Of a stretch of DNA of 64,000 nucleotides, positions 18,525 to 28,273 are shown piece by piece (the first letter of the stretch is position 1; the number at the start of each line of letters is the position of its first letter). This DNA is from Desulfosporosinus sp. Tol-M. GTDB taxonomy: Bacteria; Bacillota; Desulfitobacteriia; Desulfitobacteriales; Desulfitobacteriaceae. The notes under the pieces are model-generated. The model was given only the letters and a program-made list of their open reading frames with translations, did no database searches and had not been told where the DNA came from. A program made the position numbers and the translations under genes. Location: assembly GCA_000770645.1 (NCBI GenBank), contig JQID01000071.1:1-64000 (forward strand), read 5' to 3'.

Positions 18525-20634
18525 TACAACACACCGTCTTCGTTTCTTTAACTTCATTACCGAAAATGTCAATATACACCAGCGCAATTTTAGTGCCAAC
18601 AACAGCTTTTTTTAACGGTGGTAACGATAACTCCAGTACGGCTTTTATTTCAGCGGCAACATTAATATTATCTTGATCAGCAGCAACATTTTTCTTTTTG
18701 CGTTGTTTAGGCAATAAATCTCCGGCAAAATAGGCCTGATCCATTGTAAAGCACATGCCATCAAAATCTAAATCAACTAAAACCATAGCGAATGACTGAA
18801 AATTTTCTAACGGTGTATCCATCGCATCATCAACAAATTCGCTTTTAAACTCCGTGATCTTTATACAAACATCATTATCATTTATCGTCAATATTGATTT
18901 TACCTTCGGCTGCCGCATAAAATGAAATCCGACAGCATTATCAAGTGCATTGACACCGCTTTTTGATTGCGGCTGACGAAATGACTTAAATTTTTCTTTA
19001 TGAAGTTCATTGATTACATGATATGGCACTTTTAGCAAATAGTAGCGAGTTTCCCCAATATCCAAATAATCTTCAAACATCGCCACTTTCGTTGCTGGGG
19101 CAATGATATAAAAACTATCACCAGCCTGTTCGCCGATATTCGCGTGGATATTTTCTATATATTGCTCATCAATGCTGGTGTTTTTATGTTCCCAATAGGG
19201 AAATACATGACAATAACCGCCATCCTTCCGGCAGCCATCAATTTTAAACCCTTTGATTTTTTGCGCCACTGCGTTAGCTTCGAACAAGTTCAGAACAAAA
19301 GCTTTGTATTTGCGTTGCTCCAGATTAATAACCTTTTCCAAATCATACTTGCCAGTATTAACGGTGATAAAACTCCGTGCCTTTTTCTTGTATTTCTTTT
19401 TAATATTTTCAATATTTTTACTGCCTTCGATATTATAAATCCGTTTCTGAACAGTATAATGCGCCAATTTTCCAATATCGCAAGTAATCCACCTTCGCCC
19501 TAATTTTTCAGCAACAGCCGCAGTTGTTCCAGAACCACTGAAAAAATCTATTACGAGATCTCCCTCTTTCGTACAGCAAGTAATTATGCGCTCAAGCAAT
19601 TCCTCACTATTTTCTGTTGGATAATCTTGAGAATAGGAATATCCTTTGATGTCCGTCCAATTATTATCAATAGGGGTTTCTTCAGTTTGTAAATATTCAG
19701 GACGACCTTCAATCTTGTCTCCATTAAGGTTGTAAAAACTCATTTCAGGATTAATTCTCAAACGCCCTTGGGTATCAAATTCGTCAATTTTTACCTGACT
19801 ATATGTAAAATGCCTTCCGCGACGAGGTAGATATGTATTTCCGAAAATTGTGCGCTCTGGTGGGTTCCTCAAGCCTGGAGATGTTAAATCTTCCCAGCGC
19901 GGCTGTTTAGCTTGTCCACAATAGTTACATTTTCTTAGTGTTTCAACATCATTAAAATAGTATTTAGATGATTTGGTATAGAAAAAAATCGACTCCGTTG
20001 CATGATTGAATCTGGTTAATTTGCGAAGTAGACGCTTCTCTCGGTTGATAACTATCTCGTTACGAAAGTTCTCTTTACCAAATATCTCATCCATTAGAAC
20101 TTTCAAATAATGCCCGAAATGGTAGTCCAACCGAACAAAAATACAACCATCATCCGCTAATATTTCACGGGCAACATACAACCGTCGTCTTATAAATTCG
20201 ACAAATTCAGCACCCTTGGCCTTGGCCGAATAGCACGACTGACCATTTGCACCATCATATTCATCTCCAGTACCAAACGGTGGATCAATATAAATCAGTT
20301 TCACCCGGCCTTTTACGCGTCCTTTTATCAGCGGGTCTTCATCCTGATAAACTGTTTTTAGAAATTGCAAATTATCGCCAAACACAATCATATTACGCCA
20401 ACCATCGGCAAATACTTCAAGATCACCATTATAAACTCTATCTACTTGTAGCGGCACTGGAAATACGCCGTCTTCATTAGCTAATATATCTTCCTTACGC
20501 ATCTTTCCGCCGTACACCAACTCATACTCTTTTTGTTTGGTCGGAAACAACTTATACTTATAATCATCTGGCAGAGTTTCGCCCTTCTGTAATTTTTCAA
20601 TTATGTCTTGCACTTCGTAGCTGTTTAATTCCAT
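18514..20634 (-). CDS. mod: Type III DNA methyltransferase Mod subunit
   Basis: IYIDPPFGTGDEY motif IV, DFFSGSGTTAAVAEKLGRRWITCDI SAM-binding motif; adjacent res. Confidence 0.92.
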   Translation of the reverse strand: MELNSYEVQDIIEKLQKGETLPDDYKYKLFPTKQKEYELVYGGKMRKEDILANEDGVFPVPLQVDRVYNGDLEVFADGWRNMIVFGDNLQFLKTVYQDEDPLIKGRVKGRVKLIYIDPPFGTGDEYDGANGQSCYSAKAKGAEFVEFIRRRLYVAREILADDGCIFVRLDYHFGHYLKVLMDEIFGKENFRNEIVINREKRLLRKLTRFNHATESIFFYTKSSKYYFNDVETLRKCNYCGQAKQPRWEDLTSPGLRNPPERTIFGNTYLPRRGRHFTYSQVKIDEFDTQGRLRINPEMSFYNLNGDKIEGRPEYLQTEETPIDNNWTDIKGYSYSQDYPTENSEELLERIITCCTKEGDLVIDFFSGSGTTAAVAEKLGRRWITCDIGKLAHYTVQKRIYNIEGSKNIENIKKKYKKKARSFITVNTGKYDLEKVINLEQRKYKAFVLNLFEANAVAQKIKGFKIDGCRKDGGYCHVFPYWEHKNTSIDEQYIENIHANIGEQAGDSFYIIAPATKVAMFEDYLDIGETRYYLLKVPYHVINELHKEKFKSFRQPQSKSGVNALDNAVGFHFMRQPKVKSILTINDNDVCIKITEFKSEFVDDAMDTPLENFQSFAMVLVDLDFDGMCFTMDQAYFAGDLLPKQRKKKNVAADQDNINVAAEIKAVLELSLPPLKKAVVGTKIALVYIDIFGNEVKETKTVCCNDD

Positions 20635-20648
20635 AGCTAAACCTCTTT

Positions 20649-21314
20649 CTATAGCATACCCATTTGTTGCCAGCTAAAATAGCCACGTCGACCGACTATG
20701 ATATGGTCGATAAACTCTATTCCAAGAATTTTGCCGACAGCTACTAATCGGTTAGTCAGCACGATATCCTCGTCACTCGGCTGTGGGTCATCCTGCGGAT
20801 GATTATGAGCAACAATAATCCCTGCAGCTCGGTCAGTCATTGCTTCAGCGAATACTTCGCGCGGATGAACAAAGCACTCATCAACAGTACCAATAAAAAT
20901 TGTCCGTATAGCAATAATTCGCCGGGCACCAGTCATAGTTATAGCGACAAATCGCTCCTGCTTTTTACCGCGTAAATCTGGTAATAAGGCGACAATATCT
21001 TCCACATTATTAATAATAATATCATCGGTTACAATTAATCGACGACGCATAAATTCAGCCATTGCAACCAACTGCGCCGCTTTGGCTTCACCAACTCCAG
21101 GAATTCCGCATAAAATATCAACATCAAATTTTCCTTTTGATTTTTCTAATGATGTTAAAACATTTTGCGCAATATTCTGCACATCATGCCCGCTAACACC
21201 GCGACCGAGAATAGCCATTAATAATTCAGCATCGTTTAGTGCTTCCACTCCTCGTTCCAATAGTTTTTCACGTGGACGTGCAAATCGCGGTATATCTTTA
21301 ATTTGTTTTTTCAT
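20649..21314 (-). CDS. radC: RadC family JAB-domain protein
   Basis: HxH...D motif IIVAHNHPQDDPQPSDEDI; GIPGVGEAKAAQL HhH region. Confidence 0.9.
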   Translation of the reverse strand: MKKQIKDIPRFARPREKLLERGVEALNDAELLMAILGRGVSGHDVQNIAQNVLTSLEKSKGKFDVDILCGIPGVGEAKAAQLVAMAEFMRRRLIVTDDIIINNVEDIVALLPDLRGKKQERFVAITMTGARRIIAIRTIFIGTVDECFVHPREVFAEAMTDRAAGIIVAHNHPQDDPQPSDEDIVLTNRLVAVGKILGIEFIDHIIVGRRGYFSWQQMGML

Positions 21315-21565
21315 ACAATTTCCTTTACACCCTAAACGAATCAATGTCCATCCATATAATCATGTACTTTTCTACCACGCAGTGTTATTAATGCTCTCCT
21401 AGTTCCATATTCCACACCATAATGCAATTTCCTGCACCCGGCATAAGAAATGCTGTCACGAAACAGAGCACCGGAAGATTGAAGCAGTATATAAAACTAT
21501 GGCTTGTTTAATTGGATATTTCTATTGGAGAAATCAATGTGCAAATACAATCTGTTCGAGCCACG

Positions 21566-23465
21566 TTAAATAAGCTCGCCCTTTATCAACTCATAATCTT
21601 CTTTACTCAAACCAGCCTCACGTTGTATTCTCCATTCAAGCAACGGTAACCCTTCCTCACGCATCCTACGGACTGTGATTTGACACCTTCTCAGCTGGAA
21701 CTGCCATTTTGTTTCCGAAACCTTATCAATAAACTCAGTACAGTAGGGAAGCTTATGCAAGTGTTTTTCGAGCAGTGAGAGATTGGCGATTGCTTTTCCT
21801 AATGAAGTTTTACTAATGCGAATTGGTTTTGCTCTGTTCAATAGATCCATCTGAGCTTTCTGAAGCTGCAACAATACTTCAAGATCACGTTGATCCCAAT
21901 CGACATATCCTTTGCCGCCTTTAGTTGGCTTTCCTGTCGGAAGCATTTCAAAAAGCCATTCCCTGTCATGACGGTATAGAAAATCATACTCTTTTTGGTA
22001 CTGACTTCGTATCTCCGTTCTAGAGAGTTCTGGGTATTCTTTTATTACGTGAAGCAGTCTTTCTCTATACACTTTATTCAAAGCGCTTACCGACATCTTT
22101 TGGCTCGATTTATCGGCATTAGTATTAATGGAATCCTGCTCCGCTAATATCGCTTCATATTTATGGATGGTTTTTATATCGCAGCCCAATTGGCGCGCCA
22201 TTCCGTGATAACTATGGCGATGCTCACTTAAAAGTGTCTTCAGTTTATCTTCCCAGACGAGTCCAAAAGCTTTGACCCTACCTTTTTGATATCTGTCATT
22301 TTCTGATTTGTCCGGCCCTTTTCGTGAATATATATATCCGCATTCACAGACAAAAGTCCCCACTGGCTCCCGTGTTTTATAGTCAGCGGTAACAGTCAGC
22401 TGGGTTACAACATCTTGTTCGTAGTGATCAGAAGCCTTATTTAGACACAGCCAAGGGCCTTTTCCAAACGGATTGTATGCTTCCCGTATTCCCTTAAAGA
22501 AAATATCCATATCGCTAGTCAAGAATAATATTAAAAGTATATGCCTCAACGGATGAACTGTTCTGGTGACGCCACGAGTGGCTACTCTTAGCCAGTTATA
22601 CTCATCATTCTTGTCGATGTCCGATTCCAGAATTTCAAACAGTTCAGTTCCATAATAGCCAACTACCATTTCATGTAGTTCATCCTGTTTGATTCGAAGC
22701 CTGTTTGTGGCAAGGTCCTTTTCATAGAGCAAGTTCTTATATCGAAGCAGAACATCCGCTTTGCTAATATGTTTAAGATCATTGGAAAGCAAATAATACG
22801 CCGCTTTTGAAGTCCGAAGTAGCTGATCCTGATACTTATCCAGATACCGCCCCTGATATTTCCCCTGATTTAAACATCTGTCCGATAAATCAAGTAAAGA
22901 ACCATCAAGCCGAGTATATTCAACACGACTGTTTTCGTGTCTCTTAACTGTATACTTTTTCAAAAATCGCCCATGATGTAGACACATTAACACACCTTGA
23001 AGCTGGTGCTCCCCTCTGGACATATGCCTCTCCCAGTCTTTCCATTTCTGCCCTGGCACAGGCCGAACAGTAATAGATGCTATCCTTTTTGCAGATACTT
23101 CCTGCAACGATTCCCAGCTTCGTATAAATACCTTTTCCATCTGAGGATGTAATTTCTTTTAGTAATTCTCCCTTGCGATTATCCGGCAAGAAAGGTGCAT
23201 AGAGGGGAAATAGAGTATGCTCATGTATCAGACGCTCAGGAGAGTAGCTTCCGCCGAGTGCATTACAAAGGAATCCGAGATGGCTGCCTATCTCAAAACT
23301 GGGGAGAGCAGAATTCGCTCCGAATAATTCAGTTAGAGTATCCTTCAAATCAATATTTCCGGAGTAGAAATGGTACCTTGCGAAAACAGAGTATAACAAC
23401 TCATCCGGATAGGGATCTGTAAAGAAAGATAGCATCTTATCACTCCGCTTTCCTAAACTCCTCAA
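21566..23465 (-). pseudogene. tnsD: TnsD/TniQ target selector, split by a +/-1 frameshift (ORFs 22944-23465 and 21566-23140)
   Basis: First ORF MLSFFTDPYPDELLYSVFARYHFYSGN...YYCSACARAEMERLGEAYVQRG; second frame resumes EHQLQGVLMCLHHGRFLKKYTV (TniQ zinc-finger-like CxxC/CxxH). Confidence 0.85.
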
Positions 23466-25125
23466 AAGGATTCTTGATATAGCCTTTCTTTTTCAGCATT
23501 TCATAGGGATGTTCCTTCTTACTGATTGCCTCATCATATATAGTCAGGAGATTACTGTTCTTGATGGGGACAACTCTTTCAGTTTTCTTTTTCTGCAGCT
23601 TTTTCTGATTCTCGGCAAAAATTCGTTCCATCACTAGCATCTTCAATTCATCTTCAGGAGTAGTAATCTCACAACTTTCAATTACTGTCGCGAGTATCTT
23701 TCTGATCTCGTCCTGTCCCAGATTCGGAAAGAGATTAGAAGCACAAATACTGAAGTAGAGAGTATCATGAGAATTCTGCCTTCTTGACTTCATATCTCTC
23801 TTTTTCGCTGCTATGGCGTCATTGACACGTTCTTCCATGTCAATATCATGCTGAAGGTTTTTCCAGACATCCTCTTCATCGATTCGAATGTCGTCAAATT
23901 TAGCGATTTTCAGTGGATTACCAGATCGAAGTGCAGTAATCATTGGCTGAGTAAACTTCAAGTCATTAACGGCAGTTTCCTTGATAATTGCAGGTGTCAG
24001 CTTTTTCATGTGGTTCAATAGGGCACGACTTTGGGAACACATAAAGAGCATAACCGCAATCGAAATGACGCCCTGGCATTCGTCATAAAACACTTCGCGC
24101 ATCTTTTCCTCTAGTTCAGTTTCTTCATTAAGTACATTGAATTCCCACAAAGATTCAAGCAGTGTATCCCATTCAACGCTCCCCCTTTTCAAGGGTCCCA
24201 TTTCGATGTAACCACCAGATTGAACTCTCCGAGCAAGTCTGAAATTTGTCTGAAACAGGCTTCTGGCTTTACTTGTCCCGATGAAGATTATTGGAACTGA
24301 AAACATATTGGTTAGCGTAACAAAGAAGTCGAGCATGTCAACTGCCTCACCCTTTAGCTTACTGAGGTGCTGAATTTCGTCTATAACAAGAACGCCAACA
24401 TTGTAGTTAGTCAGAAGAGTCGTCAAATGCATCACCATTGTTGAAGTTGAGCGAGTTAGATATCCATACTTCTCCAGCCAGCGTTCACCGGTTAATCTAT
24501 CAATTTCTTTGAAAATGGATCGGCATAAAGTCGCAAAGTTTCCATCAAAGGGACAATCCACCATCAACCAGACAATCTGAGTTCTTGTCAATGGCTTCCC
24601 TTGATAGGATTCATGACGTATCACCTGCGGATACAGGTGTAACGTCCGGTTCATTGCCGTTGTTTTTCCAGCACCCGAGACACCATTGATTATGGCGCAT
24701 TCTGCAGTCGTGCTAAAACCTTGATAGGCAGTTTCAATATCGTTAATTGTACACTCGTCAAGATTCTTAATTTGATTAAGCACTTGCATTTTTCGCTTGT
24801 ATTGGGCATCTAACGGATTCCTAGATTTATACGAATTCCGAATCAGAGTAGAAACGATTGATTCCAAGCGGATGTGAGCAGGTAAGGGCTGGAGAAAGCT
24901 TTTCACTCTCCATAATAAATGCGACTTTAGCCTTGGACTAAGCCTCTTTTCTACATCACTGATGAAAGGAAAATTATAAAAGGCGTCAATAACCTCATCT
25001 TCACTTTCAAGAATAGACGGGAGAGCCTCTATCAAAGGATTTCCGACGTAATCACTGATCTTTTGTTCTTTGTACACCGCAATTTCAAACCGATACAGGT
25101 CGTCATTAGGTTTCATTCTTGTCAT
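23440..25125 (-). CDS. tnsC: TnsC AAA+ ATPase
   Basis: Walker A INGVSGAGKTTAMNRTL, Walker B GVLVIDEIQHLS; between tnsB and tnsD. Confidence 0.92.
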   Translation of the reverse strand: MTRMKPNDDLYRFEIAVYKEQKISDYVGNPLIEALPSILESEDEVIDAFYNFPFISDVEKRLSPRLKSHLLWRVKSFLQPLPAHIRLESIVSTLIRNSYKSRNPLDAQYKRKMQVLNQIKNLDECTINDIETAYQGFSTTAECAIINGVSGAGKTTAMNRTLHLYPQVIRHESYQGKPLTRTQIVWLMVDCPFDGNFATLCRSIFKEIDRLTGERWLEKYGYLTRSTSTMVMHLTTLLTNYNVGVLVIDEIQHLSKLKGEAVDMLDFFVTLTNMFSVPIIFIGTSKARSLFQTNFRLARRVQSGGYIEMGPLKRGSVEWDTLLESLWEFNVLNEETELEEKMREVFYDECQGVISIAVMLFMCSQSRALLNHMKKLTPAIIKETAVNDLKFTQPMITALRSGNPLKIAKFDDIRIDEEDVWKNLQHDIDMEERVNDAIAAKKRDMKSRRQNSHDTLYFSICASNLFPNLGQDEIRKILATVIESCEITTPEDELKMLVMERIFAENQKKLQKKKTERVVPIKNSNLLTIYDEAISKKEHPYEMLKKKGYIKNPFEEFRKAE

Positions 25126-27286
25126 GCCTTAATTTCTCCTTGCGCAGTTTGATTTTTTCCATCATCCTGGAATTAAAGTCCGACGTTTCTGCTACAGATT
25201 CATTTTGCGAAGTATTTTGCGGTTTTACATCCGGGAACGTAATAATTGGTGAGGGAACATCTTTTTTGTCTACGTCCGGTGTGAATGCTTCTTCCTTACG
25301 ATTCCGTTCTTTCTCCGCAGCTCTATTCGAGCCTATATCCTTAAGTCTCTTTGCCTTGGATACTGTCGCATCTATTGCTTTATTTGTCTTTTTCGTTGAC
25401 TCTTTAGCAATTCTCATAATCGTCTGATCCAGTTCGGTTTCTTGTTGCAGCTGGGATTTCCTGGCTGCCTGGCGAAGCTTGGCAGCCTTATTGTTGGCAG
25501 AAAGAACATCCTCCAGGAATATTCCATGGAAATCACGGCTTCTTTCAAGAAGATTAAACGTGATATAGCTTATCCCATCTTCCTTAAGCCAGTAGATATG
25601 ATCTATGTTTCTCGTATCATAAACAATGTCAACGCTCTTCAACTTCAAGTGTTTGTAGAGAATCTCATCCAATAATTCAGAAGCCCCGTAATAAAGATTG
25701 CGAAAGACAACTGCTCCCCTGCTAATTGTTGCTTTACCTCTCGGCAGAATATTCATCCGGAAACGATTCCGGTCGATCTTGCGAAGGGTTCCTTTTTTGT
25801 TCTCTATCCCCCAATTCCACAAGTCCAGAGGGGTGGGCGGTACTTCATCCCTGATCATCTCGGGGGTTAAAGGATATTTCTCAATCTCCCGAATATTGTG
25901 TAACAAAACTGATCTGAGCACTATTTCGGTTATTTCCTTCAAGGTCAGCTTAGCTTCCAGTCGATAATCCGGATCTCCACGTTTTCGGTAATCCTTCATG
26001 ATTGCACCGGGAAGAAAGCTTTCAATGCGCTCATTAATCGTTCGGAAGAACCGCTCAACGATACCTTTGTAATCTCCACGATAGGGTGAAGTATTCTCGA
26101 TGGTAATGTTCAGGTTATTTATCAGGTTTTTAACGCCATAGCCTTCCATTTCACCCCGGTCGGCAATAATTGCCTCAGGCACATATGAACACGGCCAATC
26201 CTCCGGTTCAATATTGATATTGTATTTTTTACAGAGCTCCACTTTATCTGCAACCATGGAATCTAAAACCATCATTGCTCCGTTCCAGGATGGGGATTCA
26301 AGTCCGGCATAGACACCGGTTATCATCCGTGAAAATACATCAATAATAATGTAAACCGTTGGTCTTCCAATAACCTGACTACGGTCAATTTCACTAACGA
26401 TATAAATATCAGCCGTCGTCGCATCTATTTGAAATCTAAAGCCAGGCCCTGGCGCTTCTAACGTTGAACTTCCCAGAATCGGACGATGCTTCAACTCGAA
26501 CTCTTTTTCTCCATACCGTGACTTGATATCTAAAGTAACATTTTCATTTTTCTTAAACCAATAATAATACTGCTGAAACGTGGGTATAGAATCAGAGCCG
26601 CGAATGATTTTTTCGATCTCCTTATTTTTACGTACAGTAATAGAATAAAAATCTGCCAGCATCAGACGATAAACCTGTATCAGGGATTTTTTCTGACTCG
26701 TACGCCAATATTTATTGGTTGCAATTTCGAAGTGTTTCTTGACTACATCAGTCACTACAATGCCTTCCGAATCATCCTCACTATAAACACGGCGGCGCCC
26801 CATCTTATTCTCTTTAACGTTTTTCTCTTTACCTTTCCCACCCGACTTTGAATAATCCGGCAGAAGGGCGTTTCGGGTCATACCTCTCTGCCAGAAGCGA
26901 CTAAAGATCCTTCTGACTGCCATTAACTGAATTCTCTCAATTTCTGCAATTTCCTGAAAGACCTGCATTCTTGTCTTCTTACGGAGAATATCATTCTTAC
27001 GGGATTCCCAGTATTTTTCAATAATCTGCCAAGCTTCGTCCCTTTTTCGAATTTCTATTTCCGATAGATCGTTATCAGATTTGATTTTAATATATGGATC
27101 AAATACTTCGACGAGATTATTGTTGTCAATTTTTTTTTCGATAACAGAAATCATCTCAATTATTGGTGTACTAAGACTACTTTCAAGATTTACATATGCA
27201 CAAAGGTCATTATCACGGGCAATATGTATGATCCGTATACGCTCATTATCATCTACAAATTGATAAACAGTATTTAAGCTTATCAC
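25106..27286 (-). CDS. tnsB: TnsB DDE transposase
   Basis: FQIDATTADIYIV..., AIIADRGEMEG, SPYRGDYKGIVERFFRTINE (DDE triad context). Confidence 0.95.
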   Translation of the reverse strand: MISLNTVYQFVDDNERIRIIHIARDNDLCAYVNLESSLSTPIIEMISVIEKKIDNNNLVEVFDPYIKIKSDNDLSEIEIRKRDEAWQIIEKYWESRKNDILRKKTRMQVFQEIAEIERIQLMAVRRIFSRFWQRGMTRNALLPDYSKSGGKGKEKNVKENKMGRRRVYSEDDSEGIVVTDVVKKHFEIATNKYWRTSQKKSLIQVYRLMLADFYSITVRKNKEIEKIIRGSDSIPTFQQYYYWFKKNENVTLDIKSRYGEKEFELKHRPILGSSTLEAPGPGFRFQIDATTADIYIVSEIDRSQVIGRPTVYIIIDVFSRMITGVYAGLESPSWNGAMMVLDSMVADKVELCKKYNINIEPEDWPCSYVPEAIIADRGEMEGYGVKNLINNLNITIENTSPYRGDYKGIVERFFRTINERIESFLPGAIMKDYRKRGDPDYRLEAKLTLKEITEIVLRSVLLHNIREIEKYPLTPEMIRDEVPPTPLDLWNWGIENKKGTLRKIDRNRFRMNILPRGKATISRGAVVFRNLYYGASELLDEILYKHLKLKSVDIVYDTRNIDHIYWLKEDGISYITFNLLERSRDFHGIFLEDVLSANNKAAKLRQAARKSQLQQETELDQTIMRIAKESTKKTNKAIDATVSKAKRLKDIGSNRAAEKERNRKEEAFTPDVDKKDVPSPIITFPDVKPQNTSQNESVAETSDFNSRMMEKIKLRKEKLRHDKNET

Positions 27287-28119
27287 GATACTATTTCTCC
27301 TATCTCTCTTGCCTTAACCAATAACTCGACCCGCAAGTGTTTATCCAAACGCAAAGGAGCAAACAAATCGATACTAATATATTTTTTGGCGATAAGATGC
27401 TTGAATAACGCTATTCCTGTGCCCTTTTCCAAATGTAAATCCTTCTCAAATAACGATGAAATCTGTCTGACAGTTTTAGGAGAATCAATTAGCCTTTGGA
27501 GAAAGGCAATAATAATATCATCTCTTTCTTCGAAGCTGATATCTCTAAAAGCTTCATTATCATTCAAATCATAATAATCAAGGATATCCGATACATTCTG
27601 ACTATAGTTCTTATCCACTTCTTCCTCCGTGACGATTCCCCAGTCAAGGCCCTGCCGTTCCCAATAAGTTTTTTCAATCGTAAATTTCTCAATGACTCTG
27701 CGCTCAACAAGATCCTTTTTATACTTTGTCGTGCGGATAATATCACGTAGAGAGTTTCCATCTCCAAGAGTTATGCAAAAATCTGATGTCATCGTAATAG
27801 CTTCTTTGGTAGTGGGATTTGCCGGATGCTTAATCCCCAACTCCTCTGCAATCAACAGTGTTTCCTTTGCTTCCAAAGGAAACTGTTCTCTGATATCCAC
27901 CACATTATCCATAAATTCCAAAATCATAAAGTAATTCCGTTCAAGATCCGAAAGGAAATCATGCTGCCTTCCGGTTTTAATACCACGAGGCCTCGAAGAC
28001 CGCCCCAGAGATGGAACATCCTGAATCATAATAAATGGCTTGTAGGCTTTCCCACGAGGGATTAAAGAGTAATTATCTTCATTACCCCTATTTATACCGG
28101 CTCTATTTCTCTTTGCCAT
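27283..28119 (-). CDS. tnsA: TnsA endonuclease-like protein
   Basis: FLSDLERNYFMILEFMDNVVDIREQFPL...MTSDFCITLGDG...RTTKYKKDL; first gene beside the R end. Confidence 0.93.
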   Translation of the reverse strand: MAKRNRAGINRGNEDNYSLIPRGKAYKPFIMIQDVPSLGRSSRPRGIKTGRQHDFLSDLERNYFMILEFMDNVVDIREQFPLEAKETLLIAEELGIKHPANPTTKEAITMTSDFCITLGDGNSLRDIIRTTKYKKDLVERRVIEKFTIEKTYWERQGLDWGIVTEEEVDKNYSQNVSDILDYYDLNDNEAFRDISFEERDDIIIAFLQRLIDSPKTVRQISSLFEKDLHLEKGTGIALFKHLIAKKYISIDLFAPLRLDKHLRVELLVKAREIGEIVS

Positions 28120-28159
28120 AAAAAACCACCTCTGCCAATATTATATCAGAAGAGGTGGT

Positions 28160-28249
28160 TCTGTACAATCTTTTTTATCTTTCTGTACAAACTTTTTTAC
28201 AAATGTACAAACTTTATTAATATTATCCAAGCTTTTTTACACAACTACA
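28160..28249 (-). mobile_element. Right end of the Tn7-like element with closely spaced TnsB-like sites
   Basis: tgtacaaac/tgtacaatc at about 28163, 28184, 28204; terminus ACACAACTACA. Confidence 0.85.
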
Positions 28250-28254
28250 AAAGG
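28250..28254. repeat. 5-bp target site duplication AAAGG (glmS-proximal copy)
   Basis: Matches 1303-1307. Confidence 0.75.
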
Positions 28255-28273
28255 TTTATTGGAAATCCACTCC

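Larger units (their letters stand above)
1308..28249. mobile_element. Tn7-like transposon in attTn7 downstream of glmS (L end 1308, R end 28249, 26942 bp), encoding tnsABCD
   Basis: L terminus TGTGGCTGTGTAAAAAAG; R terminus (revcomp) TGTAGTTGTGTAAAAAAG; AAAGG on both sides; tnsA nearest the glmS-proximal end; insertion ~20-25 bp past the glmS stop. Confidence 0.88.

Noticed and set aside
22944-23140. Programmed frameshift for tnsD as a firm claim
   Set aside because: Only a GGGG run is present, with no clear slippery heptamer or stimulatory structure identified; mutation or sequencing error is equally likely.
14468-28249. Treating 14468-28249 as the complete simple Tn7-like element
   Set aside because: Its left flank is ACACC while the right flank is AAAGG; only the 1308-28249 pair shares the same 5-bp duplication, so the larger unit is the better call for the latest transposition.
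1-28249. CRISPR-associated transposon (CAST)
   Set aside because: No cas genes, no repeat-spacer array, and the element sits at glmS as expected for TnsD targeting.
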